Assembly: GCA_001972305.1 (NCBI GenBank)
Contig: BDDD01000021.1
Location: 62,001 to 126,000 of the forward strand
Origin: Cephalotus follicularis
Lineage: Eukaryota; Streptophyta; Magnoliopsida; Oxalidales; Cephalotaceae
Direction: 5' to 3'
Length of the DNA: 64,000 nt
The notes below the pieces were generated by a model. It was not told the DNA's origin and searched no databases. It worked only from the letters and a program-made list of their open reading frames with translations. Of the stretch, positions 33,521-44,323 are shown in pieces; positions within the stretch are counted from its first letter, which is position 1; every line of letters starts with the position of its first letter. The position numbers and the translations under genes are program-made.

Positions 33521-33695
33521 TACCTCAAAACTGTAGCGTTTCGAGTTTTAACACACACAATTCTTCCCCCAAGCAATATTTAGGGTTTGTAAGCATCTTT
33601 GAGGTCGAAATCTCAACCATTCTCATTAACTCAATAATAATATTTCAATCAAATTGAAAAATAAAATAAAAAAAAATCTCGGGCGTTACAATAAC

Positions 33696-35040
33696 CTCAA
33701 GTGATGAATCCATCAAAATCATACTCTTAGGATTTCTCATAATTTTGGCATGAAGTATTCGTTTATCGGACTCCATGCAACCTGATAAACCACAGTTTAT
33801 ATGTTTGGGGATCAACCCTCATATCTAATTATAATCCATATGCTGGGTGCTTATCCCGCACCAGACTACATCACAACTAAATCAAATATATCATACACCG
33901 ATCAACTTATGCACTGTCACATGTCGGAAGGTCCAATACATCAACACACATTTATATTCCAGCACTGCCACAAGCCGACAGGTCATATAATGTACATATA
34001 CTATTCATCTACATCAACTACCTTATACAAACATAGATCAAAAGAATGTAGATCCTTACCCTGCATTCGGACTGTCTAATCACTGACGTGTCCACTAGAA
34101 CCTGAACATGACCCACTTCATTTCAATGAAACAGGTCAGCTGCCAATGGCTGTATACAATATACATATGCAATGAATGCGTGCCAGGGTGTAACAGATAT
34201 ATATATATATAATGTTAATCATGTGAGATGCGTACATAACATAAGAGATGTGAACAATGTCATTTCATATCCCTATAAGTCCTAACACAATCCTTCATCA
34301 GCAACTCCACCATATACCATCATCCAGGGCCTTTCGTCCCGTATCAATCCACAACTGTGCTATATCATTTACATTTCATATCCGTTTACGGTCCATAGAC
34401 ATCTATGGTCCATATCCATTTACAATCCATATCTGTCTAGCACTTTAACATCTATTGGTTAACTAAATATATATGTTGTCCCATACCAGCATATATAAAC
34501 AGTTAACCGTCCTATCAGTTCATTCACAATCTATTTCGAGTATCCATTCGATAACAGTCATCCGATCCCTAGTCGTTCAACGACGGTCCATAACAATACG
34601 ATATGATCGATAACAATACACTAGCCACCCATAACCATCTATACAGTATCCATTCACAATGGCCATTTGTATTCTATCTCGATCAACCACTATTCGATAC
34701 GGAAGCTATTCAGACAACACTTATGCCTTCCAGCCCATTCGATCAATCGCTTAGCCATTTCGGCTTACTCGGTCAGTCACTTAGTCGCTATACAGCTCAT
34801 AGCCTTCATTGTCACTTCATTTGGTATATCCTATAGGATTTCGGGAGGTCTGCCTTCCAGGCAAGGATAGACTACTTGGCAGCCTTATGCACCATTTTGG
34901 AGGCTCAAACACTAGCCTGATCTCAATCGGATTAAAATCCACACAAAACCGGGCAGTTTCACTAAGACGGGGCTATTGGCGTCAACACCATCCTTATTGT
35001 AACAGTCCACACAAGTTTGATAAGTGTAGAGCAAATTTAA
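33696..35040 (-). other. Internal noncoding part of insertion A
   Basis: Resumes A after insertion E. Contains a short TA repeat at about 34198-34213 and many pieces of AT-rich sequence. No protease, RT, RNase H or integrase motif is readable in any frame. I see no gene here. Confidence 0.6.
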
Positions 35041-36043
35041 CCAATTAATGGCACTTATAATCAACAATAATACAATTACTCAACAATCCTTGAACGTTGG
35101 GTTTTAAACCCTTGCAAAACCTATTCGTTCTCCTTTGTTCCGTCAACACCATGTGAGTAGCGTATCGAGACAACCTCGTAAAATTCGCATCGTATCGAGC
35201 TACCGATTCGGACTTACCTTGTTCCAATCGAAGGAAAATCTTCTTCCATTTTGTCCTTCATCATCTGAGGAAAATTTTTGTCCATAAATATTTCCTTAAA
35301 CCTTTCCCACATCATCGCTTCTAACTCCCGACGTGTCTTCGTCCTCTCCATCATGTCCTACCATTGATCCGCTTCTCTTTCTAGCTTGTAAATCGAAAAC
35401 TCTACCTCCTGACGATCCGTGCAATTCAAGGTTCTGAAGATCTTTTTCGTTTCCTTGAATCCATGCTTCCGCTTTCGTAAGATCTCCTTCCTCCAAAAAC
35501 GTCTTCAGATTTGCCTCACAATCTATTCTGGGGCTGGCCTTACTGGCAAGGCGCTTGATGGTCATTACCGTTGTTATCAGTAATAACTCAAGCCAATCAA
35601 TTCAATACCGCGTCTAGAGAATTATCTTCTCTATCCTCTCGTGCATTTCCGTTCCATCTTTGACCACAATCTCTTCTTGTGTCAACCATCTTGTCACCAC
35701 TTGCGAGTTAATCTCAAACAATTCTACTCATCTAAAACAATTCTAATACTCCATATCTTACAAGGAACCTAACCTTTACATTTCTTTGCACATATCTTAC
35801 ATCCACTATACATTTCTTACATAAAAATCCTTCATTGATACTCTAATCTCCGTCACTAGACTCATCATCATCGGATATCTTCTCTCGAATATACCTTATC
35901 ATCGTCAACAAGTTTTCTCTAACTTCTCGTATAACTATTCCATTCATTCCCCATATAAACCTCAAAAGAACATTCATACTTAACTTAGCTTCTCTAGAGT
36001 ATTCATCCTTTCTTGCTAACTTCTGTCTATACACTTTTTCCAT
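35041..36043 (-). pseudogene. Broken gag of insertion A
   Basis: Three minus-strand pieces in different frames: 35843-36043 (N-terminal part with a DDDESSDGD acidic word), 35225-35565 (GDLTKAEAWIQG, then in a shifted frame a DRQEVEF-like word and ADQW followed by a stop), and 35045-35227 (VARYDANFTRLSRYATHMVL, the end of the capsid domain). These are the blocks of a Tekay-type gag, broken by frameshifts and stops. No zinc knuckle is seen. Confidence 0.7.
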
Positions 36044-36249
36044 TCGATATATGCGAGTATAAAATTCTTATCGGTTCTTCGCTATGATTCTTCGTAAAAT
36101 TTCTCTCTTTGCGAAGTTCCTCATTCCTGGTGATTAAATCTTATACTAGTCTCCAAATGACCTTACTCATTCTTTAATGACACCAAAAGAAATTAGATCA
36201 GCAATATCTCCACATAGTTTATATCCTCAAAATATAGCAATATTCAATT

Positions 36250-36264
36250 CTCTGATACCATTAC
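36250..36264 (-). promoter_or_regulatory. Primer-binding site of insertion A
   Basis: Minus strand TGGTATCAGAGAATT, four bases inside the LTR start at 36265. It is the tRNA-Met type. Confidence 0.75.
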
Positions 36265-39237
36265 TGTAGCGCCCCCGACCCGAGTTCACTTTATCCTCAA
36301 AGCAAGCCTCGAGGAATCGGTGCGTTACGTGGGTGAATAATTAACCATCAAATAATTTAATCATTTAACGATCTGTTAACCATTTAATCATCTCTATGTT
36401 ATATCGTATTCGATAACCTCATAATTCCAAAATATGAAGAACTCAAAATTTTCATGCACTCATCATGGCTAACCTTTATTACAACAATTGATCTTAGCTT
36501 AAATTCTATTCAAAACATAACATTATTACTCAGCGGAAACATCACATCACACTCAATGGCTTCACAGAATCACAATATGCTTACATCATTGAACACCAAG
36601 TTTCAAAACATCATATTCTCATTATCATGATCATTTCTAATATCTATTACATTCGTACATCACTTAGCATATAACATTTCACAGCGGAAAACATTAACTC
36701 ATTACGTTAAAAATAGGTATACAAAGCATTAACGCATAACATATTTCCTTTTCAACACTTCATTTACGAACTTCCTCTAAAGCTCGCAATTCCACGTTCA
36801 ACCGTTTCCTGGAAATTTTATTTGAAAACAAAAACATTGAAAGGAGTGAGCTCAAATAGCCCAGTAAGAAACATTGTCATAAAACGTTATTGAAATCCAT
36901 TGTTTTTGATAATCTTTATCAAAACGTTTGCAAATCATACCTTTCAAAACATCATTGAAAATCATCTTCCAGTTTTTATAAACCTAGAACATTTCGTATG
37001 TCGAAATCCATTTTTCTGATAATTTTCATAAAATCAGAACATTTCCAAAATCATACATTTTCTGGTATATAGCCCAACCATACTTGAAAACGAAACATCA
37101 TTTAAAATCCTTTTCTGGTATAAACACCAGCACATTTCACATTCCTTTCTTTTTTAAAATTCACATTCATTCTTTTCTGTTCATATCTCATGAAACAGAA
37201 CATTTCATTTCTTTTTCTGATCATATATCATGAATCAGAATATTCCATAAATAACTGAGGGGTTGTATAAAATTAAATAACCCAATTGAACCAGTCACCG
37301 GGGCATTGTGCACTTCCCCGATCACCAACTTACATCACATGCATGTCCGTGAGCACTCTCTACTCATAACATTAATCCTTGTCTAGATTAACCCTCCCTG
37401 GATCCCAATCCAGTAGTTGTTCATCTCAGTTCATTTCATTTTCACATTTCGTAAAAACATTTATTAATACTTTGAGCGATCAGCTCAAAGCATTAATAAA
37501 ATAGTATTGTAAAACATTTGTAAAACTGAGTTTAAAAAAGGAAAATCATAGTAGACATTTCAACAATTTCAAATGATAAAATCATAGTTTTCATTGAAAA
37601 TAATAACAGAATATAAGCAGTGATTTTAAACATAATTTTTTCGTCAAGAAGTTGACAGAGTTTTGAAATACATAACAGTTGTAGATAATATCTTGAAATT
37701 TCCAAAACATTCAACCATTCCAATTTTTTTTGAAGAAGTTATGAATAAAACAAGCTGGTGCAAAATATCAGATGAAAACAGGACATTTGATACTCTTAGA
37801 AAAATGAGTAGGAATCCTTACGTTACTTTTGCATAAATATATCATTTTCCTTACACCCATAAAATACTCTGGAAAGGTGATCGGGATTCCTTACCTTGCT
37901 TTAATCTCCTTATCTCCCATGATTCATCCTAGCCAAAACTTATCAGAAATTAACCCTTTCTCAGCCAAAACTACACACATATGTATAGTAATCATCAAAC
38001 ACAGTATGCATGCTATATGTTCCTAAACATGTCATACACTCTACCTATTAACATTAGCAACCGTACATTCGAGCTGCATGTTCAACCGTCGAACATTTCT
38101 AAGTTGCTGCCAATTATCGATTATCACTTCCCTTCACTGTCGAACCAAATTACCAACTCGCCTATGCATATACAATACATTTCCATTACGATCAACGCAC
38201 ATAAACCAACATTGCCATCACCGGAGCGTCGGCTAGATTCCGGCCAACTCACCCAGCTTGTGAAACACCCATAAACAAGTTCCACATTGAACGGTCTACT
38301 CAAAACTGCTCAAGACTCGCCGTGAATCGGCGTTGAACGCCGTGTCACCAGCGGTAGTGAGTTACGACTCACTGAGTCGACTCGCCCGACTTCCACCACT
38401 TCGGCCACCACCTAAAAATGCCACACACCAATCAGTTCTACCTACTACTATCCAAGACTCGTCGAGACTCGGCGCCAAACGCACGATCTTAGGTGACAGT
38501 GAGTTGACTCGGTGGGTCAACTCAGTCAACACATCCCCGCCGATTCTGACCGAGAAAAGCCTCAATGGTGGTCAAAATGGATAGAGCGGACCTTCTAGAC
38601 AAAAACCCACCCCATCCGCGACGTTAACGACATCTAAAAATACACGATCAACGCGCACAGTGGCAGGGAAGAAAAGATAAAAGAGAAGAATGGGGGAATA
38701 GTTACCGGCGGTAGGCGTGCCTGGGTTGTTCGTCATCCTCTCCCGGTCACATGGCTGGCTCCGGCGTCGTCTCGGGCGCCCTCTCTCCCTTGCTCTCCCG
38801 ATGTCTCTCCCTGTCTCTCTATTGCGAGAGTTTAGTGCTCGCTTCCTTTTCTTTACACGGGCGCAAGATGCGCCCGTGGTCTCTCTCTCCTTCCCTTTAT
38901 TTCTTTGCTTCCTCTTTAGTATTTACCAACAAAATACTAAAGTCTGGGTCCCGATTAATCCGTAAGTTGTGACAGAAATTATCCAAACGGCAACCAAAAT
39001 AATCGTAAAAATAATGCAAACACTGGGCCTTACAAGCGCGCATTAGAAATAGACTTTACTAGCCGTTTTGAGCAACATAATTGCGGCTTCAAATACGCAA
39101 TGCCGTGAACATCTCCTTATCATTCCTCTTTCAAAACTCGACGTTATAAAAGGGAAAACATCATCAAATTCGGGGATTTCACTATCCTCATTAATTCCGT
39201 AATAAGATTTCATTTTACGAAAAACTCGGGTGTTACA
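36265..39237 (-). mobile_element. 5' LTR of insertion A
   Basis: TGTAGCGCC at 36265 to TGTTACA at 39237, pairing with 24967-27937. The hairpin module is at 37371-37501. The plus-strand open stretches at 38333-38972 correspond to those in the other LTR but differ in frame and length, which argues against a gene. Confidence 0.85.
37371..37501. repeat. Hairpin module in the 5' LTR of A
   Basis: ATTAATC (37371-37377) with GATTAAC (37386-37392, one mismatch). CTGGAT (37398-37403) with ATCCAG (37408-37413); compare CTAGAT/ATCTAG in the other LTR. An 18-bp arm at 37460-37477 has its complement at 37483-37500 (loop GATCA). Confidence 0.85.
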
Positions 39238-39242
39238 TGGGA

Positions 39243-40271
39243 TGTTTGGACCCCAATATCCTAGTTGGGCTTTCTCTTCATTGTTTCACAAACTCTGATA
39301 AGGGCCAAGAAATGGTTATGGAAAATGTTTATGGAAATGGTTTTGAAATGGTTTTGACAGATGGATCTCATGTGATCCTTTATGGTTAGGTCCCTATCCT
39401 TTAAATGGTTATATGGTCATGAGTTATGGGTTTTGCATGGTTATGATTGATAGTTGCTATTGTTTGAGACGTAATGAGATAACCCATTTATAATCTTCAT
39501 TTCTGTCATGAAGGTTAAGGGTGTTAGAACACATCATATGGGGGTTACAGAACCCCACTATAGGGGTGGACCTATGGGGACCACCGCATTGTGGGCGGAC
39601 CAATGAGAATATCGTATCGTGGGCTGGGACCATTGTGAACAAGCCCTATCGTATTGTTGGCTGGGACCATTGTAAACAAGCCCTATCGTATGGACAATGT
39701 GGTCAGTATTATCTTGACCCCACTCGGCTACAACCCCGAAAGGGTAGGTAGTCGGTGGCAGCACTATCTCGGGCCAAAGGGGCAAAGTGGTACTCAGACC
39801 TTATGGATTGATTGTACACATTGTATTATTATTGATCGATTGATGGATTGTCTGTAGACCTAAGGTGTATTGATCATGATTCTATGGTTAGGATATTGTT
39901 ATTCATGCCTCCTCTTAGGGACGGTTATTGAACTAACTTGTCCACAATTGGCATTCATGCATGTCACATGCCATGCATATATCTGTTTATATCTATTCAT
40001 TGCATTGCATATAGTATTTCCTACATAGACATTATTGGATAACCCATTCTCGAAATGGGCACAACATTTTAGGGATGAGTGCTGAGGATGCCTAGACGTG
40101 AGCTGGGACTGTTTGCAGAGTAGTATATCTTGTGGCAGTGCAATTCCATCTATCTACCTTGTTGTATAAGAGACATATTGTATTTTTAGTTGTTGTTGAC
40201 CTGCCTGCTTGTGGTAGTGCTTTAGTTATGTATGATGTATTATGGATTATATTGGGTTCATCTATGCAAGT
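39243..40271 (+). mobile_element. Left LTR of the Tekay-type element, segment 2
   Basis: Continues the LTR after insertion A; matches 52261 to about 53160 and then 59666-59850 of the right LTR. Contains two copies of a 37-bp hairpin unit (39621-39682). It is interrupted at 40272 by the copia insertion B with target CAAGT (40267-40271). Confidence 0.9.
39621..39690. repeat. Two 37-bp hairpin units in the left LTR
   Basis: GGGCT (39621) pairs with AGCCC (39642), and TGGCT (39658) pairs with AGCC (39679), around a GGGACCATTGTRAACA loop. The right LTR has three units at the same place (52640-52740). Confidence 0.8.
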
Positions 40272-40982
40272 TGAATAAACTAAGATATAAAATGAAAGCT
40301 TTAGAGATGAGCTTTGATTTTGAAAGCTTGTTGTATGTTTTCTTTGAATTCTTTTGTAATTTGATATCTCTTGTGTTGCTCTCCTTATTTCTCTTCAAAA
40401 CACCTTTGTATATATATCTTTTTGCCTCAGAGATCTGTTGGGAATGTCTTGGAATTTGTTCCATCAAAGAATGTGTATTAAAACTCTGTCAGAAATCTTT
40501 CCAGCCATGCAAAGTGTCGACTATCACCTTCAAAGCGGCGACGCTTATGTGACCGTTAGGTATCTCAATTTGAATTTGTCGAGTTAAAGCGCAGGCGTTC
40601 TGGGTGTAAGAGTCGATCAGCACCTCAAAGCACTGACGCTTAGGGTTGAACGTCGACGCTTGTGTCAAATTGAATTCCAATTTGTGTCACTGGTTTAATC
40701 AGCAGACGCTTTGTGTCACAGCGCAGACGCTTAGATTTAGGCGTCGATGGTTTGGTCATTTCTTCCTCTTCTCCAAACACTTCAACGGTAGATGCTTTCT
40801 TCATTGTCTCGACAGTTGCTTAAAGCGCTGACGCTTTATTCCTGAGCGTCGATGGTTTGCCCTGTTTCTGCAGTTTTCTTGTGTTGTTTTACGTATTCCA
40901 TGGTTTTCTTGCACATAAAGAAACTTGGTTAAAACACAAATATGTGATCATCAAAACTAGGATTAAGACATAAATGTCAACA
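40272..40982 (-). mobile_element. 3' LTR of copia insertion B
   Basis: Minus strand starts TGTTGACATTTATGTC at 40982 and ends at TTATTCA (40272). Aligns with 45239-45966. Contains the motif cluster at 40500-40860. The right LTR has one more 21-bp unit in that cluster. The outermost 15 bp do not match the right copy, so the exact LTR end is less certain than the target duplication suggests. Confidence 0.8.
40500..40860. repeat. GTCGAC-type motif cluster in the LTR of B (left copy)
   Basis: About ten words related to AAGCGTCGACGCTT (AAAGCGGCGACGCTT, GAACGTCGACGCTTG, GGCGTCGATGG, AAAGCGCTGACGCTTT and others). A 21-bp unit with CGCAGACGCTT is present about twice here and three times in the right LTR (45666-45718). 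The right-LTR cluster spans 45475-45840. Confidence 0.8.
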
Positions 40983-41530
40983 ATCTCCCCCTTTTTGATG
41001 ATGACAAAATTTGTTTCATTTAAGCATGATAAACGGTATAAGTTAAAACATTAACAAATAATGCACAAAGGTAAAACTTAAGAACATAAGTGATGCTCAA
41101 TCATATTTGCTCCCCCTGAATTCATTACCTCCCCCTTAGTTAAACAAGGGGTGTTTACTTTGTCATTATTTCCCTGTCATTCTTATGCTATGTCCCCCTT
41201 TTTGTTATCAATTCAAAAAGGATTTAAACCGTTATAAGCAAATCAATGTTTCGTTTATAAAAACAATGTCATTTACATGTTTATAGTCATTCTATTCAAT
41301 AACACAATAACATTAATTTCAAGTGGATTCATGACATTGGATTAAGCATAGAGGAAAGCATTTAAAAACTTAATTTCACATTGCGTAAAATAAATCAACA
41401 CACGTTTTGCACATTGAAATCCAAGCATTACATAGATGTTTCATATTACAAATAGTGCTACCAATTGAAAAGTTGTTCATAGCAAAACATCACATCAACA
41501 TAGAATGCAAAGATGATGAAATGCATATGC
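40983..41530 (-). other. 3' noncoding region of B with several purine tracts
   Basis: Directly next to the LTR is ATCTCCCCCTTTTTGATG (minus: a purine tract AAAAAGGGGGAGAT). Three more CCCCC-type runs follow at about 41111-41118, 41130-41138 and 41192-41200, the last also followed by TTTTTG. The remainder is AT-rich without a gene. Confidence 0.65.
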
Positions 41531-42701
41531 TTAGTCGTCCATACGGGTGTCCTCGTCTTCACCACCGACCTCTCCCTCCAAGTCATCGGTTGCTGCATCA
41601 TCTTGGGGAATGTTATCGTTGTCGTGGCTCGAGGATGAAGAAATGAGACCTTCGTAGTCTATAATGCATGTTTCTGCGAACTTCTTAGCCAATATCTTTT
41701 GTCTTCTTTTCACTGATTGCATGTTCATTTTTACTTCTTCAACATTCTGCTGGAGTCCCTTGATCACATCCAAAATCTTTTCAAGCTTGCTTCTCGGGAG
41801 ATTGACGTCCGGAGTTGGTTCAACTTGAGGTTCTATTGGAGCATTTTGTGCTTCTTCTCCTATCTCAGCCTCTCCCTCTTCTTCAATGACTCGATTTGAG
41901 TCCTCTTCCCTTGGAATCCATGACTCGATTTCTAGTGTGGTCAACATCAAAATAGTGGAGGATTTTGGTTATCATGTTGCTATAACCCAACCTTGCATTT
42001 TCTTGGTCATGGATCGCATTCATGTGATTGGTAATCAAGAAGGGAACATTGATTCTTCTGCCTGTGATCAAGTGGTACATGGTATAGGCCTCCATGTGGG
42101 TTACCTCATCGAACCCACCAGCTTTAGGCAAAATGTGCATACATACAGCACGGTGTAGGAACCGACAATGTAAACTGAGGTTCCTAGTGTACATACACTG
42201 TACAAAATCAGTATTCTCACCAAATAGAACTTGTACACAGTCCTGTCTATCAAAGTCTCTACTGGTCACCCATGTCCGTTGGTTCCAACCCCAAGCACCA
42301 TCATACGGAACATTTAAAATTGTCGCTAGTTTTTCTATATTCAATTCAATTGGTTTGTTTTTTACCTTAGTGCTCAAACCTTCCATAGAGCTACTTAGAA
42401 CATGCACATAAAACTCCTTAATAAGCTCAGGATAGCTAGGTAGATTGATAGAAAATAAGGGTTCTAACCCTTGAGCACTTAGCCATTCTACAATAGGAAA
42501 TCCTTCATTATTGCAGAAATCAAAGTCTAAAATCTTGCCTACAAGTATCTTTCTATTAAAATAAGCTTCAGGATACCTAGGGAGAGAGGAGGCAGCCTCT
42601 GGTGTGGCTGGATGAGTGTCAATGCCCTTGCCCTTGCGCCCAAGAGTTTTCTTTTTCATTTTTGATCCTTGTCCAGCTTCAATATTCTTTGCTCTTGGCA
42701 T
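41531..42701 (-). pseudogene. Extra ORF downstream of pol in copia insertion B (putative plant transposon protein domain)
   Basis: The ATG at 42701 starts a frame running to 41883; a frameshift near 41890-41950 leads to the second frame, 41950-41531. Features: a basic N-terminus (KMKKKTLGRKGKG), then YFNRKILVGKILDFDF, GFPIVEWLSAQGLEPLF, YPELIKEFYVHVLSSS, INVPFLITNHMNAI. This resembles the domain catalogued as putative plant transposon protein (PF20167-type), from memory of the family. The C-terminal frame holds a likely coiled coil (LEKILDVIKGLQQNVEEVK) and an acidic end (GEVGGEDEDTRMDD). I see no signal peptide or membrane segment, so it does not look like a typical envelope protein although it sits in the env-like position of SIRE elements. 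Function unknown. Confidence 0.7.
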
Positions 42702-42779
42702 CTTTGATGTTTGATGAAGATTAATCAAGGTTTTTTGAGTGAAATGGCCCAGAAAATTGCCGGAGACAGTGGGATTAGA

Positions 42780-43060
42780 AGTTAGGGTTTGTGTTTTGGT
42801 AAGAAATGGCTTGACAGACGGCGCTTTCTGTCTAAAAACTCAACTAAAGCGTCGACGGAGTATAGGTAACAGTCGGAACTTTGACCACTTTCCCCAATCT
42901 CGAACCCTAATTTTTGTGTAAAGCGCTGACGCTTTAAAGGCAGGAGTCGGCGCTTTGCTATGTTTTCTGCCGTTTTTTCGTAAAAGCGCAAAAATGAATG
43001 CAAATGATGCATTAATGAGAAAACAAGCATTTTGAGCAAACATATATAATCACACCAAAC
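42780..43060. other. Intergenic segment of B with GTCGAC-type motifs
   Basis: Between the extra ORF and RNase H. Contains AAAGCGTCGACGGA (42846), AAAGCGCTGACGCTTT (42921) and GGAGTCGGCGCTTTGC (42942), the same motif family as in the LTRs, although this is internal sequence. No coding motif. Confidence 0.6.
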
Positions 43061-43075
43061 ATATAAACATGTTAA

Positions 43076-43660
43076 TCACTCAATTTCACACAAACCTAAT
43101 TCCAATCTAAATTTTGAAAAGGTTTGTTCATCTAATGGTTTGGTGAATATGTCCACGACTTGTTCTTGAGTCGGGACGAAAACTAATTCAATGTCACATT
43201 TTTCTATGTGATCTTTTATGAAGTGATATCTTATTTCAATGTGCTTAGTTCTAGAGTGATGAACCGGCTTTTTCCCTAAGTATATCGCACTAGTGTTATC
43301 ACACCTAATTGTCACTTTTTCAAAGTTAAAACCATAGTCAAGGAGTTGTTGATTCATCCACATGATTTGAGCACAACAACTGCCCGCGGCAATATATTCG
43401 GCTTCGGTAGTCGAAAGAGATACCGAATTTTGTTTCTTGCTAAACCAAGAAATAAGCATATTGCCCAAAAATTGACATGTACCACTTGTGCTTTTTCTAT
43501 CTACTTTATATCCTCCGAAGTCGACATCGGAGTAAGTGTGTAAGTCAAAGGATGATTTCCTAGGATACCATAGTCCTAAGGACGGTGTATATGCTAAATA
43601 CTTGAAGATTATTTTTACGGCATGCAAATGGGATTCCTTGGGACATGCTTGAAATCTAGC
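43076..43660 (-). pseudogene. Copia RNase H (SIRE-like)
   Basis: A 183-codon stretch: KYLAYTPSLGLWYPRKSSF, YSDVDFGGYKVDRKSTSG, ISWFSKKQNSVSLSTTEAEY, IRCDNTSAIYLGKKPVHHSR, TKHIEIRYHFIKDHIEK, VFVPTQEQVVDIFTKPL. Catalytic acidic residues are present. It ends with the GLCEIE-type tail. One stop near 43660 separates it from RT. Confidence 0.9.
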
Positions 43661-44323
43661 TCATAAGCATACACTAAACAAGATGTCCGGCCTTCTTGCC
43701 GTTAAGTAAAGAAATGATCCTATCATGCTTCTATACAATTTTTGATCAATAGACTTACCTTGCTCATCCTTATCAAGTTTTGTAGTTGTGCTCATAGGTG
43801 TCTTACTCTTTTTGGCGTTCTCCATCCCAAATCTTTTGAGTAAGTCCTTGACATACTTTGATTGGTTGATGAATATTCCTTCCTCTAGTTGTTTGACTTG
43901 AAGTCCAAGGAAGTAGTTGAGCTCACCCATCATGCTCATTTCAAATTCTACCTGCATGATCTTAGCAAAACCTTTGCACAAGTCTTTGTTAGTAGAACCA
44001 AAAATAATATCATCAACGTATACTTGAACAATTAAAATTTCTTTATTAACAGATTTTGTGAAAAGGGTGATATCAATTGTTCCTCTTTTAAAGCCATTTT
44101 CTAGTAAATAGCCACTTAACTTTTTGTACCAAGCTCTAGGAGCTTGTTTCAAGCCATATAATGCCTTTGAAAGTTTAAAGACATGGTTGGGAAAATGAGA
44201 GTTTTCAAACCCGGGAGGTTGTTCCACATAAACTTCCTCCTTTATTAACCCATTTGAGAATGCACTCTTTACATCCATTTGAAAGAGGGTGAAGTCCTTG
44301 AATGATGCATATGCAAGTAACAT
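43661..44323 (-). pseudogene. Copia reverse transcriptase, C-terminal two thirds
   Basis: FKDFTLFQMDVKSAFSNGLI (first catalytic Asp), EVYVEQPPGFENSHFPNHVF, LSKALYGLKQAPRAWYKKL, VYVDDIIFGSTNKDLCKGFA (YVDD intact) and MGELNYFLGLQVKQL, ending with YLTARRPDILFSVCL. One stop separates it from the front part of RT. Copia RT of SIRE style. Confidence 0.9.

Larger units (their letters stand above)
28498..33690 (-). mobile_element. Insertion E: gag-only LTR retrotransposon (TR-GAG type) with intact gag
   Basis: ATAAC flanks both ends perfectly (28493-28497 and 33691-33695). The right (5') LTR is 30455-33690, 3.2 kb; the left (3') LTR is only 296 bp because of an internal deletion. Next to the right LTR is TGGTATCAGAG (minus; 30441-30451), a tRNA-Met-type PBS. 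The internal 1.66 kb holds one complete gag gene and no pol domain. Published TR-GAG elements have this layout: two LTRs, PBS, PPT and gag only, with enzymes supplied in trans. Perfect flanks and an unbroken gag suggest it is among the youngest insertions here. Confidence 0.9.
30455..33690 (-). mobile_element. 5' LTR of E (3.2 kb, complete)
   Basis: TGTCACACCCCG at 30455 to GGGCGTTACA at 33690. It contains a hairpin array (31180-31505) and three GTCGAC-type motif clusters (32050-32320, 32525-32615, 33365-33520). A plus-strand pyrimidine-rich stretch lies near 33100-33180. No coding gene is recognisable; short open stretches (for example 31828-32163) overlap the motif clusters and lack domains. 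Confidence 0.85.
24967..39237 (-). mobile_element. Insertion A: non-autonomous LTR retrotransposon with 3-kb LTRs, antisense
   Basis: LTRs 24967-27937 and 36265-39237 (about 2.97 kb each) start TGTAGCGCC and end TGTTGCA/TGTTACA. Target duplication TGAGA/TGGGA (24962-24966, 39238-39242) matches the TGGGA of the empty site at 52256-52260. A minus-strand PPT adjoins the left LTR and a tRNA-Met-type PBS adjoins the right LTR. The internal part, without insertion E, is about 3.1 kb and has only broken gag; no protease, RT or integrase is visible. That fits a LARD/TR-GAG-type element relying on enzymes from elsewhere. LTR termini and PBS match the Tekay type. Confidence 0.85.

Noticed and set aside
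34198..34213. TA dinucleotide run as a promoter
   Set aside because: A simple repeat in internal noncoding sequence of A, not in an LTR and without downstream gene.
41531..42701. Envelope gene in the SIRE-like element
   Set aside because: No signal peptide, membrane segment or furin-like site is visible. The domain resembles a plant transposon protein.
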